NCBI GenBank assembly: GCA_024364805.1
Contig: CM044500.1
Span: 90,945,547 to 90,970,983, forward strand
Reading direction: 5' to 3'
Source: Euprymna scolopes
Lineage: Eukaryota > Mollusca > Cephalopoda > Sepiida > Sepiolidae
DNA length: 25,437 bases
Shown here: positions 9,194 to 17,716 of the stretch, piece by piece
Numbering within the stretch: the stretch's first letter is position 1
How the letters are laid out: every line of letters starts with the position of its first letter
Program-made: the position numbers and the translations under genes
Notes under the pieces: generated by a model
What the model saw: the letters and a program-made list of their open reading frames with translations, nothing else
The model's database searches: none
What the model was told of the DNA's origin: nothing

Positions 9194-9716
9194 CAGAGTG
9201 TCCAAAAAGTCACTGAAGGGTTTGGAACTTAAATAGATTCTTTATTTTTGATTGCATATTTCTGTAATTTTAACACAATCTAACTAAGACTTTGGGAAAT
9301 TTAAAAACAAATGCAAAATTGAAACTATCTTTATGAAAAATATTGTTTTTTAAATGTTGCATATTTGTACTCTTTCCAAAACATTCATGACTGATTGCAG
9401 AATCTCTGGATTGCGATTTAACTCCCTTATTTCGTTTCTGATGTTTTCCTTTAATTCTAGCAGGGTTTGGGGTTTGTTAACATAGACTCTTTCTTTAACT
9501 GTGACTTGGGCTATTTCTTACATGAAAATGCTGTCGATAAGCTCTTTCAGCCAAAACAATTGACCCCTGATTTTGGTAAAACAATTTCACAACTTGCATA
9601 TGATGTTCAATGCTATACTTATCCATAATTTGTAAAATATTTGAAATAGAGAAAAAAATAATCATTAATCATAAAATGATAGATTTTCAACCATTCAGTG
9701 AATTTTGGACACCCTA
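9194..9716 (-). mobile_element. Internally deleted mariner-type DNA transposon
   Basis: The left end CAGAGTGTCCAAAAAGTCAC and the complement of the right end TAGGGTGTCCAAAATTCAC are matching terminal inverted repeats, with AGGGTGTCC-type starts typical of mariner relatives. TA dinucleotides flank both ends (9192-9193, 9717-9718), as expected for TA target duplication, although the surroundings are TA-rich. At about 523 bases it is far shorter than an autonomous element (about 1.3 kb). The transposase C-terminus survives on the minus strand and the rest has been deleted or has decayed. Confidence 0.8.
9356..9512 (-). pseudogene. C-terminal remnant of mariner-type transposase
   Basis: The minus strand from about 9512 reads VTVKERVYVNKPQTLLELKE, then NIRNEIRELNRNPEILQSVM, then NVLERVQICNI and a stop: about 50 codons in one frame. 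The phrase 'TL.ELK..IR.EI..' followed by a V/L-rich helix is the characteristic C-terminal segment of Tc1/mariner transposases just after the catalytic domain. The catalytic DDE/DDD core is absent. Being in phase to a natural stop near the element's end, it shows which strand was coding. Confidence 0.75.
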
Positions 9717-9736
9717 TATATATATATATATATAAT

Positions 9737-9947
9737 GGGGGACCCCCCAAAAACGGGTCCCAACTCTAATTAGGCCCTGTTTCTTAGTGTTTTGTCCGAA
9801 TGAAATGAAACTTTGGTCATAACTAGTTTATTATATTAAAAACATCACATTAAAACACTAGGGTCTTTGGCCTTTTTTTCTCCGTTCTACAGCATATGTT
9901 CTAGATGGCCTCCATTTAGGTTTTTTTTTGGGGGGGGGGGGTCACCC

Positions 9948-9949
<2 letters not shown>
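9737..9949 (-). mobile_element. MITE with GGGTGACCCCC ends, copy 1
   Basis: Bounded by GGGGGACCCCCCAAAAA at the left and a G-run plus GGTCACCCTG at the right. Its 118-base interior at 9766-9883 is the reverse complement of 10133-10250 with a single difference. The ends and TA flanks suggest a Tc1/mariner-type MITE of about 215 bases. The part nearest 9949 differs from copy 2, so one copy has a rearranged end. The adjacent (GT)n run (9954-9994) and a stray terminus at about 10008-10033 suggest a nested or partial third copy. Confidence 0.7.

Positions 9950-9953
<4 letters not shown>

Positions 9954-9994
<41 letters not shown>
9954..9994. repeat. (GT)n microsatellite
   Basis: A run of about 18 GT units between MITE termini. 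Confidence 0.95.
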
Positions 9995-10002
<8 letters not shown>

Positions 10003-10007
10003 TGAAT

Positions 10008-10033
10008 GTCCTGTTTTTTGGGAGGGTCACCCT
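10008..10033 (-). mobile_element. Short MITE terminus
   Basis: AATGTCCTGTTTTTTGGGAG then GGTCACCCT is the mirror of the 10074 end of copy 2 (GGGTGACCCCCAAAAAAAAC, then ATGACATT). Only about 26 bases are present. It is separated from copy 2 by a TA tract (10033-10073). Confidence 0.6.
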
Positions 10034-10035
10034 AT

Positions 10036-10073
<38 letters not shown>

Positions 10074-10077
<4 letters not shown>

Positions 10078-10285
10078 GACCCCCAAAAAAAACATGACAT
10101 TTAATTGTTTTTCTAAGCATTTTACAGTCAATGGAGAAAAAAAGGCCAAAGACCCTAGTGTTTTAATGTGATGTTTTGAATATAATAAACTAGTTATGAC
10201 CAAAGTTTCATTTCATTCGGACAAAACACTAAGAAACAGGGCCTAATTAGAATTGGGGTCCGTTTTTGGGGGAGGGGAGGTCAAC

Positions 10286-10288
<3 letters not shown>
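10074..10288 (+). mobile_element. MITE with GGGTGACCCCC ends, copy 2
   Basis: Starts GGGTGACCCCCAAAAA after a TA tract and ends AGGTCAACCTG before a TA tract, about 215 bases. Nearly identical and inverted to copy 1 over 118 bases. A short frame in the interior (CFSKHFTVNGEKKAKDPSVL) is not a recognised protein. TA flanks fit Tc1/mariner insertion. Confidence 0.7.

Positions 10289-10330
<42 letters not shown>
10289..10330. repeat. (TA)n microsatellite
   Basis: A TA run of about 41 bases directly abutting the MITE end. Confidence 0.95.
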
Positions 10331-10334
<4 letters not shown>

Positions 10335-11175
10335 TTTTTTTTTATCATGGTGAGAATTGAGGTCCGTCCATGGGCCATGAGGAGTTTACTGCTTACATAG
10401 CAGCATCTCAGTAATAAATTCACAATAAAGATGCCTTATTTCTTATTCTGTTTCTAGTTGGTAAAAAGCCTTATTAGTTTGATTAATAAAAATCAATCTT
10501 TAACTCTAAATAACATTTTTAAAATTTACTATTAAAATTGGAAATTTGCTATTAAAATGATTTGAAAATTTGCCAGTAAAATTATCTGAAAATTTTCTTT
10601 GGAATTTTCAATACAGAAATAGTTAATTTTTTATTAAAACTTGTGACTGTCTCCTAAAAATTGCAAAAATGAAAACCTTGTTATATGATTAAAAAAAATG
10701 TTTTATGCAATGAAAATCTCCTATTTTGTCCAAAATGTCAGCAGGTGTGATTTTAGTAAAGTCCTGATTGATCATAACGATTCTATTATGACACGATGAT
10801 GATAAAATATGTCTCTCTCTACTAAAAACTTTCATAAAAAGTATGTCTTTGTTTTACTTTTCAAACGAAAAAATATATTTTTATAAACATGTCAGATTTG
10901 AATGTTTTCAAATTTGATGAGAAAAAATTTTTTTTTAAATGTTTATTAATTGTTATCAAATCTATATATTAAATTTTGTATTCGTTTTGAAATTAAACTA
11001 TATCTGAACTTTGTTTAATTTTGTAACTACAAAATTCCTCGGTGCCTAATAATCCCCCACCCCCCACTGGTTTACATGTCGGAGACGAATTATTAAATGG
11101 AAATAAGTCTTTACTTAACGTTTCAAAGATGTAACCTTCAGATGGATAAATGCAAAAATTATGATAATAACTTGT
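10335..11175. other. AT-rich interval, no gene
   Basis: A slightly GC-richer patch at 10345-10415 contains GCTTACATAGCAGC. Several phrases of the form AAAATTTGCNANTAAAAT recur at 10515-10580. No coding signal. Confidence 0.5.
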
Positions 11176-11179
11176 TTTA

Positions 11180-11560
11180 CTATGTTCCAGAAGTTTGGAA
11201 ATAATGATTGATTATTTGGATCATTCAGGTTGTTATTCTCATCTTATGCCATTTTTCAGCTAATGTAACCTCTGATCTTCTTTAAGTGTATCTTTTCAAA
11301 GTTGGAGAAATTTCTAGTTGAACTTGAAAATCTTTGTCAAAGTCTGGAACTTGTACAGAGTTTCAAACTTGATCATTTTTCTTCTTGTGAGGTAGATTGC
11401 TCTCATTTCATCGATCTTTACTAGGTATGGCATCCTAAATAAACCTAGTATAGAATTGAATGATTGACTGGCTTGACAACTTTCACCCAGGATTGGTTTA
11501 GCGAGCTCCTCCCATAGAACACCTAGCATCCTAAATGAATGCAGACCATGCATGTAAGTT
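11180..11560 (-). repeat. Dispersed repeat, copy 1 (coding-like on minus strand)
   Basis: Shares ordered blocks with 19860-20045: a 'TGTAACCTCYRATCTTCT' block, then CTTTGTCAAA/CTTGTCAAA with CTGGAAYYTGTACAGA, then CTTGCTCTCATTTCATC-like. On the minus strand this copy carries a 79-codon open frame (11553-11314). A segment DEMRAIYL...LYKFQTLT can be matched by DEMRASYP...LYRFQSLT in the other copy. The correspondence may simply reflect nucleotide homology. I do not recognise a protein family; a mobile-element open frame is the likely source. Confidence 0.6.
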
Positions 11561-12725
11561 TGTAGTCGCCAAGATATTTATAGGTAGCCAGTCCTGGGAC
11601 CAACAACAAACACCATAGATCTGTGGACTGGAGGTAGATTCAACATTAGTTTTGGTGTGTAACCACTTTTCAGCTGGCTTCTCGGGCATCTTCGCCTATC
11701 TTGGTTCTGAAACTGTTACTTTGTGGATGAACTCCTGTGTTGTGACATGCAACATGGCCAAACCAACAGTCTCCTTGTAAAGAGTTTTGTTAAGGAGGGT
11801 GCGCTGTGTCCATATTTGTGTATTTTGTGTGAGACAAAATAGTGCCAGCTGATCTGCAGAATTCAGGGGAGTCAGGATAAGTCAAATGCTGCCAACCTTT
11901 CCAAATCTGCAGCTTTCATCATCAACCCTCATTATGTAGAATTGAATAGAATATGGAAACCAATAAGTCTAAATCATTAATTATAAACATTTTTGATAAC
12001 GAAAAAATAAATCTTTATACATATGTGCAGTGCTTATATATTATCTTTAATCGTTGCTTTTCATCATCATCATTTTGTTTAGTGGTTGCTATGCAATAAA
12101 CTTCTCTTTATACAGAAAGTAATGTAAGGCGAGTTTTTTTTTGTTTTTTGTTTTTTTTTTAATTCTTTTTGGAGAGAATTGACACAGAAAAGAGACTAAT
12201 TATTTAGTTATTAAGTTAACTTTGTAACTAAACTTAAATGAGTAACTCATACAGACGGACATCATGGTAACATTTTGCTTAGGCTATCAAGCTTTCTACA
12301 TTGCCTTGTGCCACTCATGGCAGACTCACATTATGTCTCACAATTTGCTTCCACAAGCTGATTTGAAGACCTTTGTTTCTCCAATCTCAAAAATGTGACG
12401 TCATTTTGTCATCCCAGATTGTTTTGTCTACACCGTTTGACCTGCTGCTGCCTACTTCAACTTTGTCATCTATCTCTGGGAACGATTTTTTTTTTTACAG
12501 ATTAGGGTTATCATGACATGCACTAAGTGTGACCCTTATCAAAATTCACGCTAGCTAATTTAATCTCTATTGACGTAGGCTCCCTAATATATAACAAGAT
12601 TAGAACACCAGTATGAAAATTGTGATATGAGTGATGCTAAAAGAAAATGAGATTCCATAATAAATAGTAATCTCTACACATGGAGAGTAGATTCAGTGAA
12701 AGGTTCCCAGAATACATACAAGAAT
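11560..12725. other. Interval without recognised gene
   Basis: The part at 11580-11950 is less AT-rich and may belong to the adjacent repeat. A CCAGTCC/GGACTGG inverted pair lies near 11590-11629. At 12396-12403 there is a CRE-type octamer TGACGTCA, which may be chance. No exon structure is visible. Confidence 0.4.
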
Positions 12726-12732
12726 CGTTCAC

Positions 12733-12825
12733 ATTGACCCATGGCCTAATGGTTAAAGGTGTTGTTTATCAGTTCCAAGTGACAATGTTCTGGAGGTTGA
12801 AGGTTTAATACTATGTGAAATATAA
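12733..12825 (+). mobile_element. tRNA-derived SINE head, family shared with 20073
   Basis: TGGCCTAATGG at 12742-12752 is a perfect match to the Pol III A-box consensus. GGAGGTTGAAGGTTTAATAC (12792-12811) holds the B-box position. The block AACAGTTCTAAGTG...TGGAGGTTGAAGG is shared with the copy at 20073-20140, so the two belong to one family. It stops just before a truncated LINE 3' end. That could be chance insertion or the SINE's own LINE-derived tail, since many SINEs borrow the 3' end of a partner LINE. Confidence 0.7.
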
Positions 12826-12857
12826 GGTGGGGGTGTAATGCAAGTCTTAAAGACAGG

Positions 12858-13128
12858 CTGGATCTGATGACTTCAAAAGAAGATTAAATGTGCAGAGAAG
12901 TAGACTTTGATGGTATGGGCACATTGAAAGAATGGGTGAGGCGTGTTTAATTAGTAGATGTAGAACAGTTTTCATGGAAAGGTCAAAGAAAACAAGGGAA
13001 TATGTGATAAAAATAACTTTATAAGAAAGACCTAGTCAAAGAGGTTACTTTGGAAGTTAATATCTTAAAACTGTCTAATGCAAGCTAGCATGTAAAACAG
13101 ATGTTAAACCGATGATGATGATAACTAA
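12858..13128 (+). mobile_element. 5'-truncated LINE, RT C-terminus and 3' end
   Basis: The frame at 12860-13024 reads DDFKRRLNVQRSRL, a stop (TGA at 12908-12910, where arginine CGA is expected), then WYGHIERMGEACLISRC and ERSKKTREYVIKITL to a TAA at 13022. The phrase 'LRW.GH.ERM' with a following basic segment is the hallmark C-terminus of many LINE endonuclease-reverse transcriptase proteins. The tail TGCAAGCTAGCATG...GTTAAAC ends in GATGATGATGAT, a short-repeat 3' end typical of RTE/CR1-like LINEs and, as I recall, very common in cephalopods. Only about 270 bases survive, as usual for 5' truncation. Confidence 0.75.
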
Positions 13129-13129
13129 G

Positions 13130-13405
13130 AATGATATAAAATTAACACTATTGCCCAGTCATGGTTGATGGAATGAGAACAATTTATCCATATGGATTAA
13201 ATAAAGGATTAAGTTCAAAATTTCATACAGGTTTCCATTTTTGACATAGATTGCCAAATCCGAAAAAATTCACTTAAGTCGGACGTTACATCGGCCGAAA
13301 TGTGAACACAGCGACCAAGATGAGAATATCAGTCAGAATAATCTAACTTGTTTCTAAATACCAGCATATGTTCTTCTCTACTCTCCTCAAATTGTATATT
13401 CAAAA
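13130..13405. other. AT-rich interval, nothing recognised
   Basis: A CGGACGTTACATCGGCCGAA stretch near 13279-13298 is GC-richer than its surroundings. No gene. Confidence 0.4.
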
Positions 13406-13410
13406 AAAAG

Positions 13411-13490
13411 ATGATTTCATCACATATTCCATGATTTCATCATATATTCCATAATTTTGTTGCATATTCCACGATTTCATCACATATTCC
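13411..13490. repeat. Minisatellite, four 20-base units
   Basis: Four head-to-tail units of exactly 20 bases with consensus ATGATTTCATCACATATTCC. Units 1 and 4 differ by one base; unit 3 is the most diverged. Confidence 0.95.
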
Positions 13491-13499
13491 ATGTATTAT

Positions 13500-13863
13500 T
13501 TGAGTTTTGGCTTATATAGTTTAAGTTAAAGTTTGTGGAAAAATGATTTCAGATCTTTAAATATATGACTTAAAATTTAGTTTTCAGAAAGTCGCATGAT
13601 ATCTTCTGCTTCTTTATAAGAAGATATGTGGTTAAAACGGGAACGTTCGGATCACTGGGACATGGATTTATCGCATGCAGTGTTTCATCTTTTAACGGCA
13701 CCCATTTAATAAAATAAATAAAAACTTTTTCTTTCTTTTTTTTTTTTTCTTTTTTTTTTTTTTATTCCTTTTATTCCTCGGAAGGAATTTTGTCATTTGA
13801 CTTTTGTAAAAAGTTTTCTTTGTTTTTGTTTGTTTGTTTTTTTTTTTTATTTAACTTTTTTGT
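13500..13863. other. AT-rich interval ending in T-rich tract before the gap
   Basis: No gene recognised. The last 130 bases are T-rich and run into the assembly gap. Open frames crossing the gap are artefacts. Confidence 0.7.
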
Positions 13864-14673
13864 NNNNNNNNNNNNNNNNNNNNNNNNNNNNNNNNNNNNN
13901 NNNNNNNNNNNNNNNNNNNNNNNNNNNNNNNNNNNNNNNNNNNNNNNNNNNNNNNNNNNNNNNNNNNNNNNNNNNNNNNNNNNNNNNNNNNNNNNNNNNN
14001 NNNNNNNNNNNNNNNNNNNNNNNNNNNNNNNNNNNNNNNNNNNNNNNNNNNNNNNNNNNNNNNNNNNNNNNNNNNNNNNNNNNNNNNNNNNNNNNNNNNN
14101 NNNNNNNNNNNNNNNNNNNNNNNNNNNNNNNNNNNNNNNNNNNNNNNNNNNNNNNNNNNNNNNNNNNNNNNNNNNNNNNNNNNNNNNNNNNNNNNNNNNN
14201 NNNNNNNNNNNNNNNNNNNNNNNNNNNNNNNNNNNNNNNNNNNNNNNNNNNNNNNNNNNNNNNNNNNNNNNNNNNNNNNNNNNNNNNNNNNNNNNNNNNN
14301 NNNNNNNNNNNNNNNNNNNNNNNNNNNNNNNNNNNNNNNNNNNNNNNNNNNNNNNNNNNNNNNNNNNNNNNNNNNNNNNNNNNNNNNNNNNNNNNNNNNN
14401 NNNNNNNNNNNNNNNNNNNNNNNNNNNNNNNNNNNNNNNNNNNNNNNNNNNNNNNNNNNNNNNNNNNNNNNNNNNNNNNNNNNNNNNNNNNNNNNNNNNN
14501 NNNNNNNNNNNNNNNNNNNNNNNNNNNNNNNNNNNNNNNNNNNNNNNNNNNNNNNNNNNNNNNNNNNNNNNNNNNNNNNNNNNNNNNNNNNNNNNNNNNN
14601 NNNNNNNNNNNNNNNNNNNNNNNNNNNNNNNNNNNNNNNNNNNNNNNNNNNNNNNNNNNNNNNNNNNNNNNNN
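13864..14673. other. Assembly gap (810 N)
   Basis: An unbroken run of N flanked on both sides by poly-T, consistent with assembly failure at a homopolymer. Confidence 1.
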
Positions 14674-15005
14674 TTTTTTTTTTTTTTTTTTTTAAATCTT
14701 TTTTTGAAATTAAAAAAAAAACTTTGGTTATCTACATCTAACTTTTTTAGTAATTGCAGTTTTTATCACTTAACGTTCATTTTTATGTCAGATAGCATAA
14801 ATGCCAAATTTAGTATTTTTGTACTTTAAATCAGAATTATAGTTTTCTATATAAAATTATTTTACATTTTTAAAATATATATATTCATATATTTCCCAGA
14901 CTCTTACTGACTTTAGTCCTAATATTATTTTAGGGATCATTAGTTCTTTATCATTAAAAACTATTTCAGGGATTTAAAACAAAACTGTATTATGAGAATG
15001 ATGCT
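14674..15005. other. AT-rich interval after the gap
   Basis: Poly-T, then AT-rich sequence without a gene. The last 20-30 bases (atgagaatgatgctgtag) already resemble the start of the PLE-terminus fragment at 4665-4690. Confidence 0.5.
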
Positions 15006-15007
15006 GT

Positions 15008-15534
15008 AGTTTGCTTGAAGCATTGTGGGTAGTGTGAAAGGAGTTGTTTGAAGGCTATATCAATGCGGTTTGTAGGGAAACACCGTAGACACAAGTTAGC
15101 ATATAAAAGAATGATGACTATATTAGAATAAATTTTCAATTATTTGACATTTATTTGCCAATACAATGTATCGTACAAAATGGTAGGTGTTGATGTCCCT
15201 AATTTTCGCAACTAGTATCTTTTCTCCAGGGAGGAAAATAAAAGAAACATGTACAACTGTTCGGCAAGGCTTTCCTTTGTCTTTTCTTTATTTGTTGTTT
15301 AATTTATTTATTTCCAGAAGTCAATGTCGCAGACTTGCTGTCAAATCAATTTCCAGGATACGAGTTGTGATGAATATTAAGTATTGTTGGAAATTATTGT
15401 AGCTTTAATACAAAATTACCCAGGGCACGTGAGTAGTTTAGATAAGGTCATCAAAAAACTACACGCTCTCCAACCCCAACTACTACAACACAACAAATAC
15501 ACATTTAGCTTCGATGTTGTTTACCTATACACAT
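15008..15534 (+). mobile_element. Penelope-like element, 5' part (copy A)
   Basis: This segment is an inverted match to 17519-18085. By eye it is about 85 percent identical over a well-aligned stretch near 15045-15112, with most differences being transitions. It contains the 5' leader and the beginning of the RT region: a frame corresponding to LHALQPQLLQHNKYTFSFDV, the start of the palm domain, before the similarity stops at about 15534. It is a decayed, 3'-truncated copy. Copy A has one unit of the 39-base segment that is tripled in copy B. It points toward copy B, so the two form a convergent pair about 800 bases apart. Confidence 0.8.
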
Positions 15535-15925
15535 AAATGTATATAAATGATTAATTTTTGCGTATTATGCTTAAAGTGTGTATTTGGAATGTTAATGACT
15601 GCTGTATTGGTGTTGTGTAATATCTCGCCTGGGTAAAACGGATAAACTAAGGGAGCTCACTCTAAGTGTGCTTGGATTAGTTTCCCTGCCAAAGTGTATA
15701 TGCTAATATGTACATACGTACATGCCTACATATATGTGCGTACATACATAGGAACACACGTATATATACATATATTTTATTTTAATAATGAATTCATTTA
15801 TCTTATTACATATTTATTTATTTGTTTGTTTATTTGTTTTCTATATATATTAATTTCTTTATTCTATTTGTTTATTTATGTGTATATACATTTTTTTTTC
15901 TGTTCTATGTAACCTTTATCTATTA
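15535..15925. other. Low-complexity interval, no gene
   Basis: Contains a short GC-richer patch at 15615-15690 and then ACATACGTACATG-type and TTTATTTGTTTA-type repeats. Confidence 0.6.
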
Positions 15926-15931
15926 TATATA

Positions 15932-16305
15932 CTAGCGAGGGGTACCCGGCATTGCCCGGGTGTTTGGAGGTGTGTGTGGTCACCCGGGTGTTTGTGTCGG
16001 GGGAGGGGGGTGTTAACATAAAAAAAAAAGTTTTGGTAGGTAAGTATGAACGATCGAACCCGAACCATTGTACGAAAAAGCTTAATGCACATGTGGCGAT
16101 CAAAAATTGTTGAATATTTATCTTTTCAACATCGGGCAAATTAAATAGACAGGCGATCCCAGTTGTTAACTCAGATATTATCATTTAGGCATGATATAAA
16201 AAGTTTTAAGAAGTTGTGAGGCGACCAATCGGTTCTCGGAAAGAAGCCTTTCTTGGACATACACGAAAACACACACACAAACATTTTTGCTTTTATATTT
16301 ATAGA
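15932..16305 (-). mobile_element. Non-autonomous Helitron, both ends present
   Basis: On the minus strand it begins A|TCTATAAATATAAAAGC (TC at 16305-16304) and ends with hairpin CCCGG-GCAATG-CCGGG, then TACCCCTCG, then CTAG|T (15935-15932). A 5' TC, a 3' GC hairpin a few bases before CTAG, and insertion between A and T are the Helitron signatures. At 374 bases it has no Rep/helicase gene, so it depends on an autonomous partner. Its 5' part shares the ACAAACA...GCTTTTATAT terminus with the copies at 21248 and 21402. It lies between the two convergent PLE copies, right beside the 3' end of copy B. Confidence 0.75.
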
Positions 16306-16335
16306 TTGTTATTGATTAGTGGCCATTCTAAGTAG

Positions 16336-16650
16336 TGAATGCATATGTTTATATGAGGAGGCTGCAGTTTAGTTCCACGCTGTTATTTATTTGGGGTTTA
16401 TATTTTTTAATTAGTAGTGATTCTTTAAGCCTCAGATTACTTTGGTTTCTTTCTGTGGCTTATATTTTTATTTATATGTCTTCGTTGGAGTTGTGGTTGT
16501 TAGGTAGGTGTTTATAAAATGATAATAGCTTGGTTGTAATGTTTTCCTTTATGTGTAATGGCCTAACTGTGTTGCCGATGTAGAACTCCCCGCAATACCA
16601 TACATTGTATTTGATATACTGAATACGTGTGTTTACATAATTATATATTT
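16336..16650 (-). pseudogene. GIY-YIG endonuclease domain of Penelope-like element (decayed)
   Basis: The minus strand reads IQYIKYNVWYCGEFYIGNTV then RPLHIKENITTKL, matching the family pattern 'V.YLI.C..CG..YIG.T.RPLH.R..EH'. Here GEFYIG is the YIG half of the motif and the following R and H/E positions are catalytic or structural. About 25 codons later SFYKHLPNNHNSNEDI and then LRLKESLLIKKYKPQINN follow, matching the usual PLE ending 'LRL.E.LLI...KP.IN'. Before the domain, NDPCTLPNC fits the Cys-containing linker that PLEs carry between RT and endonuclease. The domain nicks DNA to prime reverse transcription. Confidence 0.8.
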
Positions 16651-17074
16651 TTGATGGTGCAGTTTGGTAGAGTGCAGGGATCGTTGTTGGTTAGTTCTCT
16701 AATTTTTTATAAGTGTTGTCTCAGTGTTGGTTAAGAGAATGTCTAATTTTTCCCTGTGAATTGCTTTGCCGATGGGTGATGTTATTTTGTCACTGAAATG
16801 CAGTAGTTTTAAGAAGCTGGTGTTGTGTTGTCGTTTTCTGGGTGTTTTAGGTTGGTATTTAGTGTTTGCAGGGTATCCATTTTGTCTGAGTGTTTACTGA
16901 AACGTCTAATGGACATATCCTTGTCTGTGTCACTATTACATTTGCTAAGGCTGCGGTCGGCCTCGTTCATAGCATATCCTATTTTAGCTTTGGTGGAGAG
17001 AGCAGATTTGTAATTTATGAAGATGTCCCTGCAAGTGCTCTTGTGATAGAATTTTGTGTCTGTGTCTTGTTTCA

Positions 17075-17104
17075 GTAATGTTAAGTAATGTTAAGTAATG
17101 TTAA
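17075..17104. repeat. Three tandem 10-base units inside copy B
   Basis: AGTAATGTTA repeated three times at the boundary between two RT blocks of copy B. Copy A does not cover this position. Confidence 0.9.
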
Positions 17105-17599
17105 GACTAAAGTCTACAAGTGAAATGGATCTAGATGTTTCAAGGTGTTCAATGGTGAACTTTATATACGAGTCAATATTTTTGAAGGTGGTGAGGATCT
17201 TATTCGCTTCTTCTCGAGACGATGTGAGAATGAGGATATCGTGCACGTATCTTGTGAAGAATATGCTGGAGTGACAGTTTCGTAAAGCACGTTGTTCCAG
17301 CCTGTTCATGTATGTAATTGCAAGTATCCGGGAGAGGCTTGACCCCATAGGTAAACTTGATATTTGTTTATATGTTTGCTGTTTAAACTTGAAATGTGCA
17401 TTGTTAATTATTATGCGTAGTAGCTGGTGAATGTCGGTAGTAGTGAGGCCAAAACAGTAGAGATCATCGCAGAGATGCAGTCTGTGATGAGGTCCAGGGA
17501 TGGTTGTGCTGGTACGGATGTGTATGGGGAAACAACATTAAAGCTAATTGCATATTTTTTGTGTTGCAGTAGTTGGGGTTGGAGAGTGTGTAGTCTTTT

Positions 17600-17716
17600 G
17601 ATGACCTCGTCTGGACTACTCACGCGCCCTGGGTAATTGATGACCTCATCTGAACTACTCACGCGCCCTGGGTAATTGATGACCTCGTCTGGACTACTCA
17701 CGCGCCTTGGATAATT
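17600..17716 (-). repeat. In-frame 39-base triplication in the PLE
   Basis: Three head-to-tail units of exactly 39 bases (17600-17638, 17639-17677, 17678-17716), each encoding a 13-residue unit close to NYPGRVSSPDEVI on the minus strand. Copy A has a single unit. Because 39 is a multiple of three, the frame is kept. The units are very similar (two to four changes), so the amplification is young relative to the A/B split. Confidence 0.95.

Noticed and set aside
9867-10171. Several frames of CVCVCV or IYIYIY residues
   Set aside because: Translations of GT and TA microsatellites inside the MITE pair.
12396-12403. CRE octamer TGACGTCA as a regulatory site
   Set aside because: A single eight-base match with no promoter or gene nearby is not enough.
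12866-12890. CTGATGA with CTTC-AAAA-GAAG hairpin on the plus strand
   Set aside because: It lies inside the LINE coding remnant, is followed by ATTAAAT rather than GAAA, and is best explained by chance.
13790-14741. Open frames of about 300 codons across the gap
   Set aside because: They consist of N translated as X plus poly-T; no evidence of coding.
15876-16184. 102-codon minus-strand frame
   Set aside because: It lies within the Helitron and its flank, matches no family, and is explained by the element's non-coding sequence.
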